64,000 bases of DNA. Source: Comamonas resistens (GTDB lineage: Bacteria > Pseudomonadota > Gammaproteobacteria > Burkholderiales > Burkholderiaceae_C). Made by a program: the position numbers and the translations under genes. A model generated the notes under the pieces. The model searched no databases. It was not told the DNA's origin and worked only from the letters and a program-made list of their open reading frames with translations. The stretch is from the NCBI RefSeq assembly GCF_030064165.1, contig NZ_CP125947.1:434001-498000 (forward strand), in the 5' to 3' direction. Below, piece after piece: positions 52,467-61,149 of this stretch; the stretch's first letter is position 1; the number at the start of each line of letters is the position of its first letter.

Positions 52467-54565
52467 TGACGTCGAATCCTCTGCAACTGTTCCAGAAGTG
52501 GTCTGGCTCCAACGCCGGTATCCTGCAAGGGTTGATTGCGCCCGTCCTGATCGTGGCGATTCTGGGGCTGATGGTGCTGCCCATTCCGCCGTGGATGCTG
52601 GACACCTTCTTCACCCTCAACATCGCCGTGGCGCTGATGGTGATGATGGTCGCGGCCTACATGATCAAGCCGCTGGATTTTGCGGCCTTCCCCTCGGTGC
52701 TGCTGCTGACCACCTTAATGCGCCTGTCGCTGAACGTCGCCTCCACCCGCGTGGTGCTGCTCGAAGGCCATCAGGGGCCGGGCGCTGCTGGCGCGGTGAT
52801 CGAGGCCTTCGGCCATTTCCTGATCGGCGGCAACTTCGCCGTGGGTTTGATCGTGTTCGCCATTCTGGTGGTTATCAACTTTGTCGTGATCACCAAGGGT
52901 GCCGAGCGTATTGCCGAGGTTTCGGCCCGCTTCACCTTGGACGCCATGCCCGGCAAGCAGATGGCCGTGGACGCCGATTTGAACTCCGGCCTGATCGATG
53001 AGACCGAGGCCAAGCGCCGCCGCGCCGAGATTCAGGAGGAAGCCAATTTCTTCGGTTCCATGGACGGAGCCAGCAAGTTTGTGCGCGGTGACGCCATCGC
53101 CGGTATCTTGATTCTGGTCATCAACATCATCGGCGGCCTGATCATCGGCATGGCCCAGCACGGCCTGTCGGCCGGCGATGCGGCCAATAGCTATATCCTG
53201 CTGGCTGTGGGCGATGCGCTGGTGGCGCAGATTCCAGGGCTGTTGATCTCGGTGGCCGCAGCTATCGTGGTTTCGCGCGTCAGCAAGGAAACCGATGTGG
53301 GCCACCAGATCGTGACCCAGTTGCTCATGTCGCCCAAGGTGCTGGGCATCACGGCGGCCATTTTGCTGCTGCTGGGTCTGATTCCGGGTATGCCCCATCT
53401 GGTGTTCCTGGGCATAGGCGGCATGTTGGGCTGGATTGCCTGGAAGCTGGAAAAAAAGCAAAAGGCGCGCGCTGCGGCACCCGAGCCATCGGCCGTCGTC
53501 CCCCAGGTCAACCAGGGCGATGGCGAAGCCACCTGGGACGATCTGCAACCCGTGGATCTGCTGGGCCTGGAGCTGGGCTATCGCCTGATTGCACTGGTGG
53601 ACAAGAGCCGTCAGGGCGATCTGCTGACGCGCATCAAGGGCGTGCGCCGCAAGTTTGCACAGGAAGTGGGTTTTCTGCCGCCGGCCGTCCATGTGCGTGA
53701 CAACCTCGAACTCAAGCCCAGCGCCTATCGCATGACGCTGCGCGGCGTCATGGTGGGCGAGGGTGAAGCCTTCCCCGGCATGTTCCTGGCCATCAATCCC
53801 GGCGGCATCACCACCCCGCTGATCGGCACGGCGACGACCGACCCGGCCTTTGGTCTGCCTGCGCACTGGATCGACGAGCGGCAAAAGGAAGCGGCACAAA
53901 TGGCCGGTTTTACCGTCGTTGATTCGGAAACCGTGATGGCGACGCATTTGTCACACTTGATGCAAGTGCACGCGGCCAAGCTGTTGTCCCGTACGGAGAC
54001 GCAGCAACTGGTCGATCACGTGGCCAAGCTTGCTCCCAAACTCATCGAAGAAGTCATTCCGAAAATGGTGCCCATCACGACGTTCCAGAAAGTGCTCCAG
54101 CTGCTGCTGGAGGACTCTGTGCACATCCGTGATATCCGCACCATCATCGAAACTCTGGCCGAGAACGCCACGCAGACGGCTGACCCGGTGGAGCTGGCAC
54201 GCCGCGTGCGTATTGCGCTGTCGCCTGCCATCGTGCAGCAGATCTATGGCCCCACTCGTGAGCTCAATGTGATTGCCATCGAGCCCGGCCTGGAGCGTCT
54301 GCTGGTGCAGGCTCTGTCGAATCCCAATGCGCCATCGCTGGACCCCGGCGTGGCGGAAATCCTCACACAAAAAGCGGTCGATGTGGCCAACCAACAGGAA
54401 GAGCTGGGCCTGCCCGCCTGCCTGCTGGTGCCCGACGCGATCCGCAACTCTCTTGCCAAGCTGCTGCGCCGTGTGGCGCCGCGTCTGCAGGTGCTCGCGC
54501 ACAGCGAAATCCCCGAGACGCACACCATCCGCATCGGCCCGATTCTTAAAGGTGCATCCGCATGA
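52463..54565 (+). CDS. flhA: Flagellar export gate protein FlhA
   Basis: Largest export-gate protein, 700 residues: about eight N-terminal membrane helices with the FHIPEP-region signatures (STRVVLLEGHQGPGAAG, DLNSGLIDETEAKRRR, GDAIAGILILVINIIGGL) and a large C-terminal cytoplasmic docking domain from about residue 345. Overlaps flhB and flhF by 4 bp. Confidence 0.96.
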   Translation: MMTSNPLQLFQKWSGSNAGILQGLIAPVLIVAILGLMVLPIPPWMLDTFFTLNIAVALMVMMVAAYMIKPLDFAAFPSVLLLTTLMRLSLNVASTRVVLLEGHQGPGAAGAVIEAFGHFLIGGNFAVGLIVFAILVVINFVVITKGAERIAEVSARFTLDAMPGKQMAVDADLNSGLIDETEAKRRRAEIQEEANFFGSMDGASKFVRGDAIAGILILVINIIGGLIIGMAQHGLSAGDAANSYILLAVGDALVAQIPGLLISVAAAIVVSRVSKETDVGHQIVTQLLMSPKVLGITAAILLLLGLIPGMPHLVFLGIGGMLGWIAWKLEKKQKARAAAPEPSAVVPQVNQGDGEATWDDLQPVDLLGLELGYRLIALVDKSRQGDLLTRIKGVRRKFAQEVGFLPPAVHVRDNLELKPSAYRMTLRGVMVGEGEAFPGMFLAINPGGITTPLIGTATTDPAFGLPAHWIDERQKEAAQMAGFTVVDSETVMATHLSHLMQVHAAKLLSRTETQQLVDHVAKLAPKLIEEVIPKMVPITTFQKVLQLLLEDSVHIRDIRTIIETLAENATQTADPVELARRVRIALSPAIVQQIYGPTRELNVIAIEPGLERLLVQALSNPNAPSLDPGVAEILTQKAVDVANQQEELGLPACLLVPDAIRNSLAKLLRRVAPRLQVLAHSEIPETHTIRIGPILKGASA

Positions 54566-56148
54566 ACATCAAACGCTTCTACGCCCCCACCGCCCGCGAG
54601 GCCCTGGCCAAGGCGCGCATGGTCTTTGGCGACGGCACCCTGATTCTTTCCAATCGTCAGACGCCCGATGGTGTGGAGGTCATGGCCACGGCCGAAGAGA
54701 CGCTGCAGGACATGGACTCCGCTGCGCAGGCCGGATCGTCCCTGAGGCAGGCGCTCGATCGCCGTGCGGCCGATGAAGGCATGAGCTTGCGCAAGGAACG
54801 CGGCCTGCCGCTGGCCCCCGCTGCGGTCAAGCGCGATTCGGCCGGGGCGGCCATGAGCACGCTGGAGCATGTACAGGCCCGCGAGATGCAGGCCCAGGAA
54901 AAACTGCAGGCCAAGCAGGTCAAGGAACTGGCTCAGCACTCCGTGCAGGACGATGTGGAGCAGCTGTCCATGAGCACGCTGACCTTCCAGGACTATGTAC
55001 GCGAGCGCATGCTGCGCCGCCGCCATGAATCGTCGCTGGAGAGCAACGAGCCTTTGCCCACTTTTGCCCAGCGCGTGCAGGATCGCAACAACGAGCGCCC
55101 GGCCATGGCTGCCAAGGCGCAACCGGCAAGCGTGGCACGCCACAACCCGCTCAAGTCCGAGGCTATCCAGCTCAAGGAAAGCAGCCCCAAGGCCTCTGCC
55201 GCAGCGGCTCCGCAGAACTTCATGCAGGAAATGCAGGCCATGAAGGATTTGATCGAGGAGCGCTTCAATACGCTGACCTGGCTGGGCCAGACCCGCCAGA
55301 ATCCGATTCAGTCCAGTCTGATGCACAAGCTCATTCGTGCCGGCTACTCGCCCGCACTTGCACGTGCGCTGATTGAAAAGCTGCCGGAGACGCTCTCTGC
55401 CGGCGACGCCGTGCGCTGGCTGATGCAGGTGCTGGAGCGCAATCTGCGTACCGATGCGGCCCAGCCCGCCATCTATGAGCAAGGCGGCGTGTTCGCCCTG
55501 GTCGGTGCGACCGGCGTAGGCAAGACCACCACCACGGCCAAGCTGGCGGCGCTGTGCGCGGCCAAACATGGCCCGGCATCCGTGGGCCTGATCACGCTCG
55601 ATACCTATCGCATCGGCGGTCACGACCAACTGCGTACCTATGCCCGCATGCTGGGCATGGTGGCCCATCAGGCCCATGACAAGGCGGCGCTGCAGGATCT
55701 GCTGGGTCTGCTGCAAAGCAAGAAGATGGTGCTGATCGACACCACGGGTGTGGCACCGCGCGACCCGCGCAAGGACGAGATCATGGATGTGCTGGCCATC
55801 GATGGCGTGCAGCAGCTGCTGGCCGTCAATGCGGCCGCGCAGGGCGATGCGCAGGATGATGTCATGCAGGCCTTCAAGGCCCGTGGCTCGCACCAGGCCA
55901 TCCTCACCAAGGTCGATGAAGCCGTGAAGATCGGCCCGTCGGTCGATACCTTGATTCGCCACCAGATTCAGCTGCGCGGCGTGACCAACGGTCAGCGTGT
56001 GCCCGAAGACTTCGAGCGTGCCAGCGCCCAATTGCTGGTGTCGGCTTCCATGCGCTCCGCGAGCAAATCGGCCTTCGATCCGCAGTCGCTGGATCTGGAC
56101 TTCTTCTTCACGCCCTCGTCGGGTGGCATAGAGGCAGCCCATGCTTGA
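54562..56148 (+). CDS. flhF: Flagellar SRP-type GTPase FlhF
   Basis: GTPase that sets the number and polar placement of flagella. 528 residues: N-terminal KRFYAPTAREALAKARMVFG (B domain), a long variable region, an N domain and a C-terminal G domain with P-loop GATGVGKTTTTAK (from about residue 314) and DTTGVAPRD. The end overlaps the next gene by 8 bp. A 632-codon open frame on the opposite strand here is a composition shadow. Confidence 0.94.
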   Translation: MNIKRFYAPTAREALAKARMVFGDGTLILSNRQTPDGVEVMATAEETLQDMDSAAQAGSSLRQALDRRAADEGMSLRKERGLPLAPAAVKRDSAGAAMSTLEHVQAREMQAQEKLQAKQVKELAQHSVQDDVEQLSMSTLTFQDYVRERMLRRRHESSLESNEPLPTFAQRVQDRNNERPAMAAKAQPASVARHNPLKSEAIQLKESSPKASAAAAPQNFMQEMQAMKDLIEERFNTLTWLGQTRQNPIQSSLMHKLIRAGYSPALARALIEKLPETLSAGDAVRWLMQVLERNLRTDAAQPAIYEQGGVFALVGATGVGKTTTTAKLAALCAAKHGPASVGLITLDTYRIGGHDQLRTYARMLGMVAHQAHDKAALQDLLGLLQSKKMVLIDTTGVAPRDPRKDEIMDVLAIDGVQQLLAVNAAAQGDAQDDVMQAFKARGSHQAILTKVDEAVKIGPSVDTLIRHQIQLRGVTNGQRVPEDFERASAQLLVSASMRSASKSAFDPQSLDLDFFFTPSSGGIEAAHA

Positions 56149-56998
56149 ACGTCGCTCTCCTTTGCATCAGGGCATGGCCCTGCATGTCAGCGACGCCAGC
56201 ACCGCAGGCCTGCGCGTGCTGGCTGTGCTGCACAGCGCATCGGGGGCAGCGGCGGAGCAGGCCGTGCTGTGGCCGCTGTGCGCCCAGCTGCAGCGCCTGG
56301 GCCAGAAGGTGCTGGTGCTGGACGGCAGCCAGGCCGAGTCTTTTCATGCGCCAGGTCTGGCGCAGTTGCTGGTGCAGCATGCCTGGCAGGCCCAGGCTGG
56401 TCTGCGCTCTGCCGTGGCCGATAGCCAATCAGTGGCCAGCCTGCCGGCGCGCCAGGGCCTCAAGCAGCTCAAGGCATTGGCCGGGGACATGGGGCTTGAT
56501 GTACTGACCGCGCTGCAGGCCTATGTACGTGGCTTCACGACGGTGCTGATCTACGCGGGCAGCGAAGCTCTGACGCCGCTGCTGCAAGGCCAGGGTCTGC
56601 AGCCGCTGCTCGTGGTGCCCCCCGATGCCGAGCATCTGATCGATAGCTACCGCCAGCTCAAGCATCTGGCCGTGTTCGCTGGTGTGGAGTGCACGATTGC
56701 TGCACTGGAGGCACCCTTGAACGCAGATGGTCCGCAGAAATATGACTGGAGCCGCAAGCAGACCAGCTTGCAGACCGCCCAGCAAAATGCTCAGACACGC
56801 TTGCAGCGTTTGAATGCTTTGCTACAGTGTTCGCAGCGCCATCTCGGTGATGCGCCCGTGCTCATGCGCTTGCGCTGGCGTCAGTCCAGCGATCTGCACC
56901 AGCTCACGCTGCACATGCTCAAGACGGCCTGCATCCTGCCCGCCCACTCTCAGCCTGCAGCAGCTGCCGTACCTGAATCTCTTGCCTGGAGCCATTGA
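56141..56998 (+). CDS. FlhG-position protein lacking the ATPase P-loop
   Basis: Occupies the place of FlhG/FleN (MinD-like ATPase) between flhF and fliA, 285 residues. The N-terminal RVLAVLHSASGAAAEQAVLW and QRLGQKVLVLDGSQAE can be laid onto the MinD/FlhG fold, but the deviant Walker A KGGVGKT is absent, as is the C-terminal amphipathic targeting helix that I can recognise. It may be a divergent or catalytically dead FlhG that still partners FlhF. It overlaps flhF by 8 bp and ends 5 bp before fliA. Confidence 0.65.
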   Translation: MLERRSPLHQGMALHVSDASTAGLRVLAVLHSASGAAAEQAVLWPLCAQLQRLGQKVLVLDGSQAESFHAPGLAQLLVQHAWQAQAGLRSAVADSQSVASLPARQGLKQLKALAGDMGLDVLTALQAYVRGFTTVLIYAGSEALTPLLQGQGLQPLLVVPPDAEHLIDSYRQLKHLAVFAGVECTIAALEAPLNADGPQKYDWSRKQTSLQTAQQNAQTRLQRLNALLQCSQRHLGDAPVLMRLRWRQSSDLHQLTLHMLKTACILPAHSQPAAAAVPESLAWSH

Positions 56999-57003
56999 CA
57001 GCC

Positions 57004-57723
57004 ATGTACACCGCCAAAGGCCAACTCGACCGCGATGGGCTGATCCGTCAGCATGTACCGCTCGTGCGTCGGATTGCCCTGCATATGATCGCCAAACTGC
57101 CACCGAATGTGGAGCTGGATGATTTGATCCAGGTCGGCATGATCGGCCTGGCCGAAGCGCTGTCGCGCTTCGAGAGCGAGCAAGGCGTGCAATTCGAGAC
57201 ATTTGCCAGTCAGCGCATACGCGGTGCCATGCTCGATGAGCTGCGCGAAGGCGACTGGATGAGCCGCAGCTCGCGCAAGAGCCAGAAGGAAATCGAGCAG
57301 GCGCTCAATCGGCTGGAGCAGCGCCTGGGCCGCCCGCCACTGGAGTCCGAAATCGCCGCCGAGCTGGGCATGGCGCTGGACGACTACCAGTCCCTGCTGG
57401 GCAAGGTCCGCGGCACGCAACTGGTCTACCTGGAAGACATAGGTGGGGGCGATGGCGATGATGGCGACGACTATCTGGAGCGCCATGTGGCGGATTCAGG
57501 TGCCGACCCCTTTGCCTTACTGCGTGACCAGCGCTTGCGCGCTGCGCTGGTCGATGCCATCAAGCAACTGCCCGAGCGCGAGCAGTATGTGATGGGCATG
57601 TACTACGAGCACGACATGAACCTCAAGGAAATCGCCGCCGTGCTGGGGGTGACCGAGTCGCGCGTATGCCAGCTGCACAGCCAAGCCATTGCACGCTTGC
57701 GCACCAAGATGCGAGCACACTGA
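57004..57723 (+). CDS. fliA: Flagellar sigma factor sigma-28 FliA
   Basis: RNA polymerase sigma factor for late flagellar and chemotaxis genes, 239 residues. Region 2 HVPLVRRIALHMIAKLPPNVE and DLIQVGMIGLAEALSRFE, and region 4 LKEIAAVLGVTESRVCQLHS are clear. I take ATG 57004 rather than a TTG three codons upstream. It is 5 bp after the FlhG-position gene and faces the convergent cheZ. Confidence 0.95.
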   Translation: MYTAKGQLDRDGLIRQHVPLVRRIALHMIAKLPPNVELDDLIQVGMIGLAEALSRFESEQGVQFETFASQRIRGAMLDELREGDWMSRSSRKSQKEIEQALNRLEQRLGRPPLESEIAAELGMALDDYQSLLGKVRGTQLVYLEDIGGGDGDDGDDYLERHVADSGADPFALLRDQRLRAALVDAIKQLPEREQYVMGMYYEHDMNLKEIAAVLGVTESRVCQLHSQAIARLRTKMRAH

Positions 57724-57740
57724 GGGATTCAGTGAATTCG

Positions 57741-57785
57741 GGCTGTAGCGCTTATGTATCAGGCGCTACGTGCTATGAAATAAAT
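57741..57785. repeat. Dispersed palindromic-family repeat between fliA and cheZ
   Basis: GGCTGTAGCGCTTATGTATC then AGGCGCTACGTGCTATGAAA. TAGCGC/GCGCTA can pair. It lies between convergent stops and may serve as a weak terminator. Confidence 0.5.
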
Positions 57786-57792
57786 TCTGAAA

Positions 57793-58410
57793 TCAGAAAC
57801 CCAGACTGGCCAGCAGATCATCGACCTGTGATTGAGAGGTCACGATATCGGCCGTGTTTTCCGGGTCGACCACGGGGCCGGCCAGCTTGGGCTGAGCGGT
57901 CTCGGCAGGTGCCAGTACAGGTGCTTGCGCTATTTCGGGGGAAGTCTGGATCAGCAGCTCCAGCAGCTGGGATTCCAGATCGGCGGCCAGTGCCACGACG
58001 CGGGCAATGACCTGGCCAGTCAGGTCATGAAAGTCCTGGGCCATCATGATCTCGGTCAGATGGCTGTTGGTCTGCTGCGTGCCTTCCTCGACTTCCTGCA
58101 GGTAGTTCATCACCCGGCCTTTGGCCACGGCAGCCACCGGGTCCTTGATGAGCTCTGCACGCATGGCGCGGGTGCGCTCGGCCAGCGCATCCTGCTGGTT
58201 TTGCGTCACTTCCACCTGGCCCAGCACCTTTTCTGCGGCCTCGCCCGTCAGGCGGGCGATATAGGACAGGCGGCTTTGCGCGTCGGGCAATTCGCCCATG
58301 CTGCCGCGCAAGCGGTCCGCATAGCCCAGCTCGTTGAGAGAGTTATGCAACTGGCGTGTCAGGACGCCAATCTTGTAGTGGACGTTGGCGGAAGCCGGCT
58401 CGCTGCTCAT
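57793..58410 (-). CDS. cheZ: Chemotaxis phosphatase CheZ
   Basis: Dephosphorylates CheY-P at the motor or receptor arrays. 205 residues with the catalytic AQDFHDLTGQVI motif (about 122-133) and the C-terminal CheY-binding tail VDDLLASLGF. It follows cheY by 3 bp in the motA-motB-cheY-cheZ unit. Confidence 0.93.
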   Translation of the reverse strand: MSSEPASANVHYKIGVLTRQLHNSLNELGYADRLRGSMGELPDAQSRLSYIARLTGEAAEKVLGQVEVTQNQQDALAERTRAMRAELIKDPVAAVAKGRVMNYLQEVEEGTQQTNSHLTEIMMAQDFHDLTGQVIARVVALAADLESQLLELLIQTSPEIAQAPVLAPAETAQPKLAGPVVDPENTADIVTSQSQVDDLLASLGF

Positions 58411-58413
58411 GAC

Positions 58414-58800
58414 TTAGAGGTCGAGTTTCTTGATGATGAGGTTGACCTTCTCTTCCAGCGTGGCCTTGGTGAAGGGCTTGACGATATAGCCAGCAGCGCC
58501 GCCCTGGGCAGCAGCCACGATATCTTCCTTGCGGGCCTCGGCCGTGACCATCAGCACCGGCAGATGCTTGAGCTTTTCATCCTGCTTGATCTCGTTCAGC
58601 AACTGAAAGCCATTCATGTTCGGCATGTTGATGTCGGTCACGACAAAGTCAAACTTGCTAGCACGCAGCTTGCTGATGGCCACCACGCCATCTTCTGCCT
58701 CATCGGCATCGGCAAAGCCGCTTTCCTTGAGCAGGTTGCGCACGATGCGGCGCATGGTGGAAAAATCATCAACAATCAAAAATCGCAGGGCATTAGCCAC
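58414..58800 (-). CDS. cheY: Chemotaxis response regulator CheY
   Basis: Single-domain receiver, 128 residues, that binds the flagellar motor when phosphorylated. Acidic pocket D11-D12, phosphoacceptor D56 ([12 protein letters not shown]), Thr at about 86 (VTAEA) and K108 (VKPFTKA) are present. The start is GTG at 58800; no in-frame ATG precedes the domain. No cheA or cheW in this window. Confidence 0.95.
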   Translation of the reverse strand: MANALRFLIVDDFSTMRRIVRNLLKESGFADADEAEDGVVAISKLRASKFDFVVTDINMPNMNGFQLLNEIKQDEKLKHLPVLMVTAEARKEDIVAAAQGGAAGYIVKPFTKATLEEKVNLIIKKLDL

Positions 58801-58865
58801 GAGAGGCCCTTTCGGTCGGAATAGGTGCGAGGGAACAAATTTTCAGCCGCGATAGTAACAATTTG

Positions 58866-59960
58866 TCAATCTCGGGGCGATGGTCGTGCATTGTCAGGCT
58901 TTTCGACAGATTCTGGGACAACTTCAGGGCTTGTTACAAACTCTTCAGCAGGGACCAGGGTCTGGACTGCCGGTATTACCTTGGTGTTACCACCTTGGGT
59001 AGCTGGTGCAGCGGGCTTGCGAGCAAGCGCCGATGTTGCTGCCTTGTGCAGGCTGTCAATGGCGTCGTTCGCGTTTTCGGCGGTTTCGGTCTGGCCCAGG
59101 CCCAGCACGCGGCGCTCGGCTTCCTTGGTCAATACCGTGATGGTGATGCGGCGGTTTTGCGCGGCGCGGGGCTGATCGGGCAGCAGCAGATCGCTGTTGG
59201 CCATGCCCACCACGCGGGCCAGTTGGTCCAGAGGCATGCCGGCATTCACCAGTTCGCGGCGTGATGCATTGGCACGGTCGGCAGACAGCTCCCAGTTGCT
59301 GTAGCCTCGATCGGCATTGCCATAGGGGGCTGCATCGGTGTGGCCCGAGAGGCTGATGCGGTTCTCTGCGTTGCCCATGGCCGCGCCGATTTCGCGCAGG
59401 ATATCGCGCATATAGGGCTTGACCACGGCGCTGCCGCTGTCGAACATGGGGCGGTTCTGATCGTCCACGATCTGGATCAGCAGCCCGTCCTGCGTGATTT
59501 CGGTGCGGATCTGCGAGCGGTACTCGTTGAGCTTGGCGTTGCTGGCAATCATCGCGTCCACCTTGGCCTTGAGCGCATGCAGGCGCTGGGCATCCCGCTT
59601 GGACTCGTCAGCGCGGCCCATGGCCTGGCTGGCGCGGCGGTTGGCATTGTCATCGGCTTCGGAGCGGCGCACCTGACCATGCACCTTGCTCAGGTCATTG
59701 CCACCACCAGGCACGATGCTGGAGCTGTTGCCTGCGCCGCTGCCGCCCGACATGGCCACCTTGAGCGGGGCATTGAAATACGCGGCAATGCCTTGCAGCT
59801 CCCCCTGGGCCGTGGAGCCCAGCAGCCACATCAGCAGGAAGAAGGCCATCATCGCAGTCACAAAGTCGGCATAGGCAATCTTCCAGGCACCGCCATGGTG
59901 GGCAGGTGCCACCTTCTTGACACGCTTGATGATGATGGGCTGCAGTTTCTTGTCAGCCAT
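58866..59960 (-). CDS. motB: Flagellar motor stator protein MotB
   Basis: Stator subunit anchoring to peptidoglycan, 364 residues. A single N-terminal membrane helix contains the proton-binding Asp (KIAYADFVTAMMAFFLLMWL), then a plug region, and an OmpA-type domain with SLSGHTDAAPYGN and SADRANASRRELV (about 215-260). A long Pro/Val-rich C-terminal tail follows. 18 bp after motA. Confidence 0.94.
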   Translation of the reverse strand: MADKKLQPIIIKRVKKVAPAHHGGAWKIAYADFVTAMMAFFLLMWLLGSTAQGELQGIAAYFNAPLKVAMSGGSGAGNSSSIVPGGGNDLSKVHGQVRRSEADDNANRRASQAMGRADESKRDAQRLHALKAKVDAMIASNAKLNEYRSQIRTEITQDGLLIQIVDDQNRPMFDSGSAVVKPYMRDILREIGAAMGNAENRISLSGHTDAAPYGNADRGYSNWELSADRANASRRELVNAGMPLDQLARVVGMANSDLLLPDQPRAAQNRRITITVLTKEAERRVLGLGQTETAENANDAIDSLHKAATSALARKPAAPATQGGNTKVIPAVQTLVPAEEFVTSPEVVPESVEKPDNARPSPRD

Positions 59961-59978
59961 GAGAGTGCTCCACGCGCA

Positions 59979-60839
59979 TCACTTCTTGCCCTTGACGTGG
60001 GACTCCAGCTCCAGGAAGCCGGGGCGCTCGGTCGAAAACAGCACCTTGCGGCCGAACTCGATGGCCGTGGCCGGGTTGTAGCCCTGCATGCTGGCCAGCA
60101 GCGTGGCCTTGATGCATTCATATTCCTTGGCGCCGTCCTGGGTGCGCTGCTCCAGCAGGGCCGCCATGGGCTCGACCAGCGCATAGGCCAGCAAAATGCC
60201 CAGGAAAGTGCCGACCAGAGCGGAGGCAATCATGCCACCCAACACGGCAGGCGGCTGGCCCACAAAAGCCATGGTGTTCACCACGCCCAGCACGGCGGCA
60301 ATGATGCCGAAGGCGGGCAGGGCGCCAGCCAGGCGGTTCAGCGCCGCCACCGGGCCATGGGCCTCGGCATGGTGAGCTTCGATTTCGCTGTCCATCAGCG
60401 CCTCGATCTCATGGGCGTTGAGGTTGCCCGAGACCATCATGCGCAGATAGTCGGTCAGGAACTCCATCACATGCGTGTCGGCCAGCAGCGCGGGGTAATT
60501 CTGGAAGATGGTGGAGGACTGTGGCTCTTCCACATCGGCCTCGATGGACATCAGGCCCTCCTTGCGGGCCTTTTGCAGCAGCTCATACAGAAGAGCCATG
60601 ATCTCCATATACCGCGCCTTGGTATAGCGCGAGGGCTTGAGCGCGGACGGAATCGCCTTGGCCGTGGCCTTGAGCACCTTGGGCTGATTGCTCACGATAA
60701 AGGCTCCCAGGGCGCCACCGCCAATGGTCACCAGCTCGAACGGCAGCGCCTTCATGAGAACACCCACGCTGCCGCCATGCAGCACATACATGCCGAAGAT
60801 GCAGCCGAAGGCGACGATATAACCGATGAGAACAAGCAT
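59979..60839 (-). CDS. motA: Flagellar motor stator protein MotA
   Basis: Ion-channel stator subunit, 286 residues, four membrane helices, with PAFGIIAAVLGVVNTMAF and the cytoplasmic loop charges of the family. ATG 60839 (MLVLIGYIVAFG) is the family start; the frame is open 14 codons further. First gene of motA-motB-cheY-cheZ. Confidence 0.94.
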   Translation of the reverse strand: MLVLIGYIVAFGCIFGMYVLHGGSVGVLMKALPFELVTIGGGALGAFIVSNQPKVLKATAKAIPSALKPSRYTKARYMEIMALLYELLQKARKEGLMSIEADVEEPQSSTIFQNYPALLADTHVMEFLTDYLRMMVSGNLNAHEIEALMDSEIEAHHAEAHGPVAALNRLAGALPAFGIIAAVLGVVNTMAFVGQPPAVLGGMIASALVGTFLGILLAYALVEPMAALLEQRTQDGAKEYECIKATLLASMQGYNPATAIEFGRKVLFSTERPGFLELESHVKGKK

Positions 60840-61149
60840 GGGGAGTGATTGTGAGAGGGCTGGCCGCTGTCGTTGGCGCAAAAAGCCGGGTGATTGCTTG
60901 CTAGATCGGCAGCTTCAGGCGCTTTTGTAGAGTTGCCGTGCCATCTACTTTACCCGCAGGTGCTATGAAGGTGGCTTCGCTGCAAGATGTTGAAGCGTTG
61001 AATTGTGCGGTGAAAGCGTGCCTGTTTATGCGTGGCAGTTGCGGGTCTTAATTGCCCAATGGCGACGAATCGCGCAGTTATATTGGCGCGCAGGTATCGG
61101 GCGCTGATATGGCGCTGACGATGCATTTTCGGCACTTTTTTGGGTATCT
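60840..61149. other. Gene-free divergent region between motA and OGT-like gene
   Basis: This 310-bp region holds the promoters of motA and of the glycosyltransferase gene. On the minus strand GCCGATCT (60910-60903) matches the sigma-28 -10, with TACAAAAG 11 bp upstream (60929-60922) as a poor -35. On the plus strand no consensus promoter was clear. No short gene recognised. Confidence 0.4.

Noticed and set aside
54244..56142. 632-codon open frame on the minus strand
   Set aside because: Antisense to flhA end and flhF, which have clear motifs. Low-complexity translation; shadow frame.
59340..60848. 502-codon open frame on the plus strand
   Set aside because: Antisense to motB and motA; His/Gly/Gln-rich with no domain.
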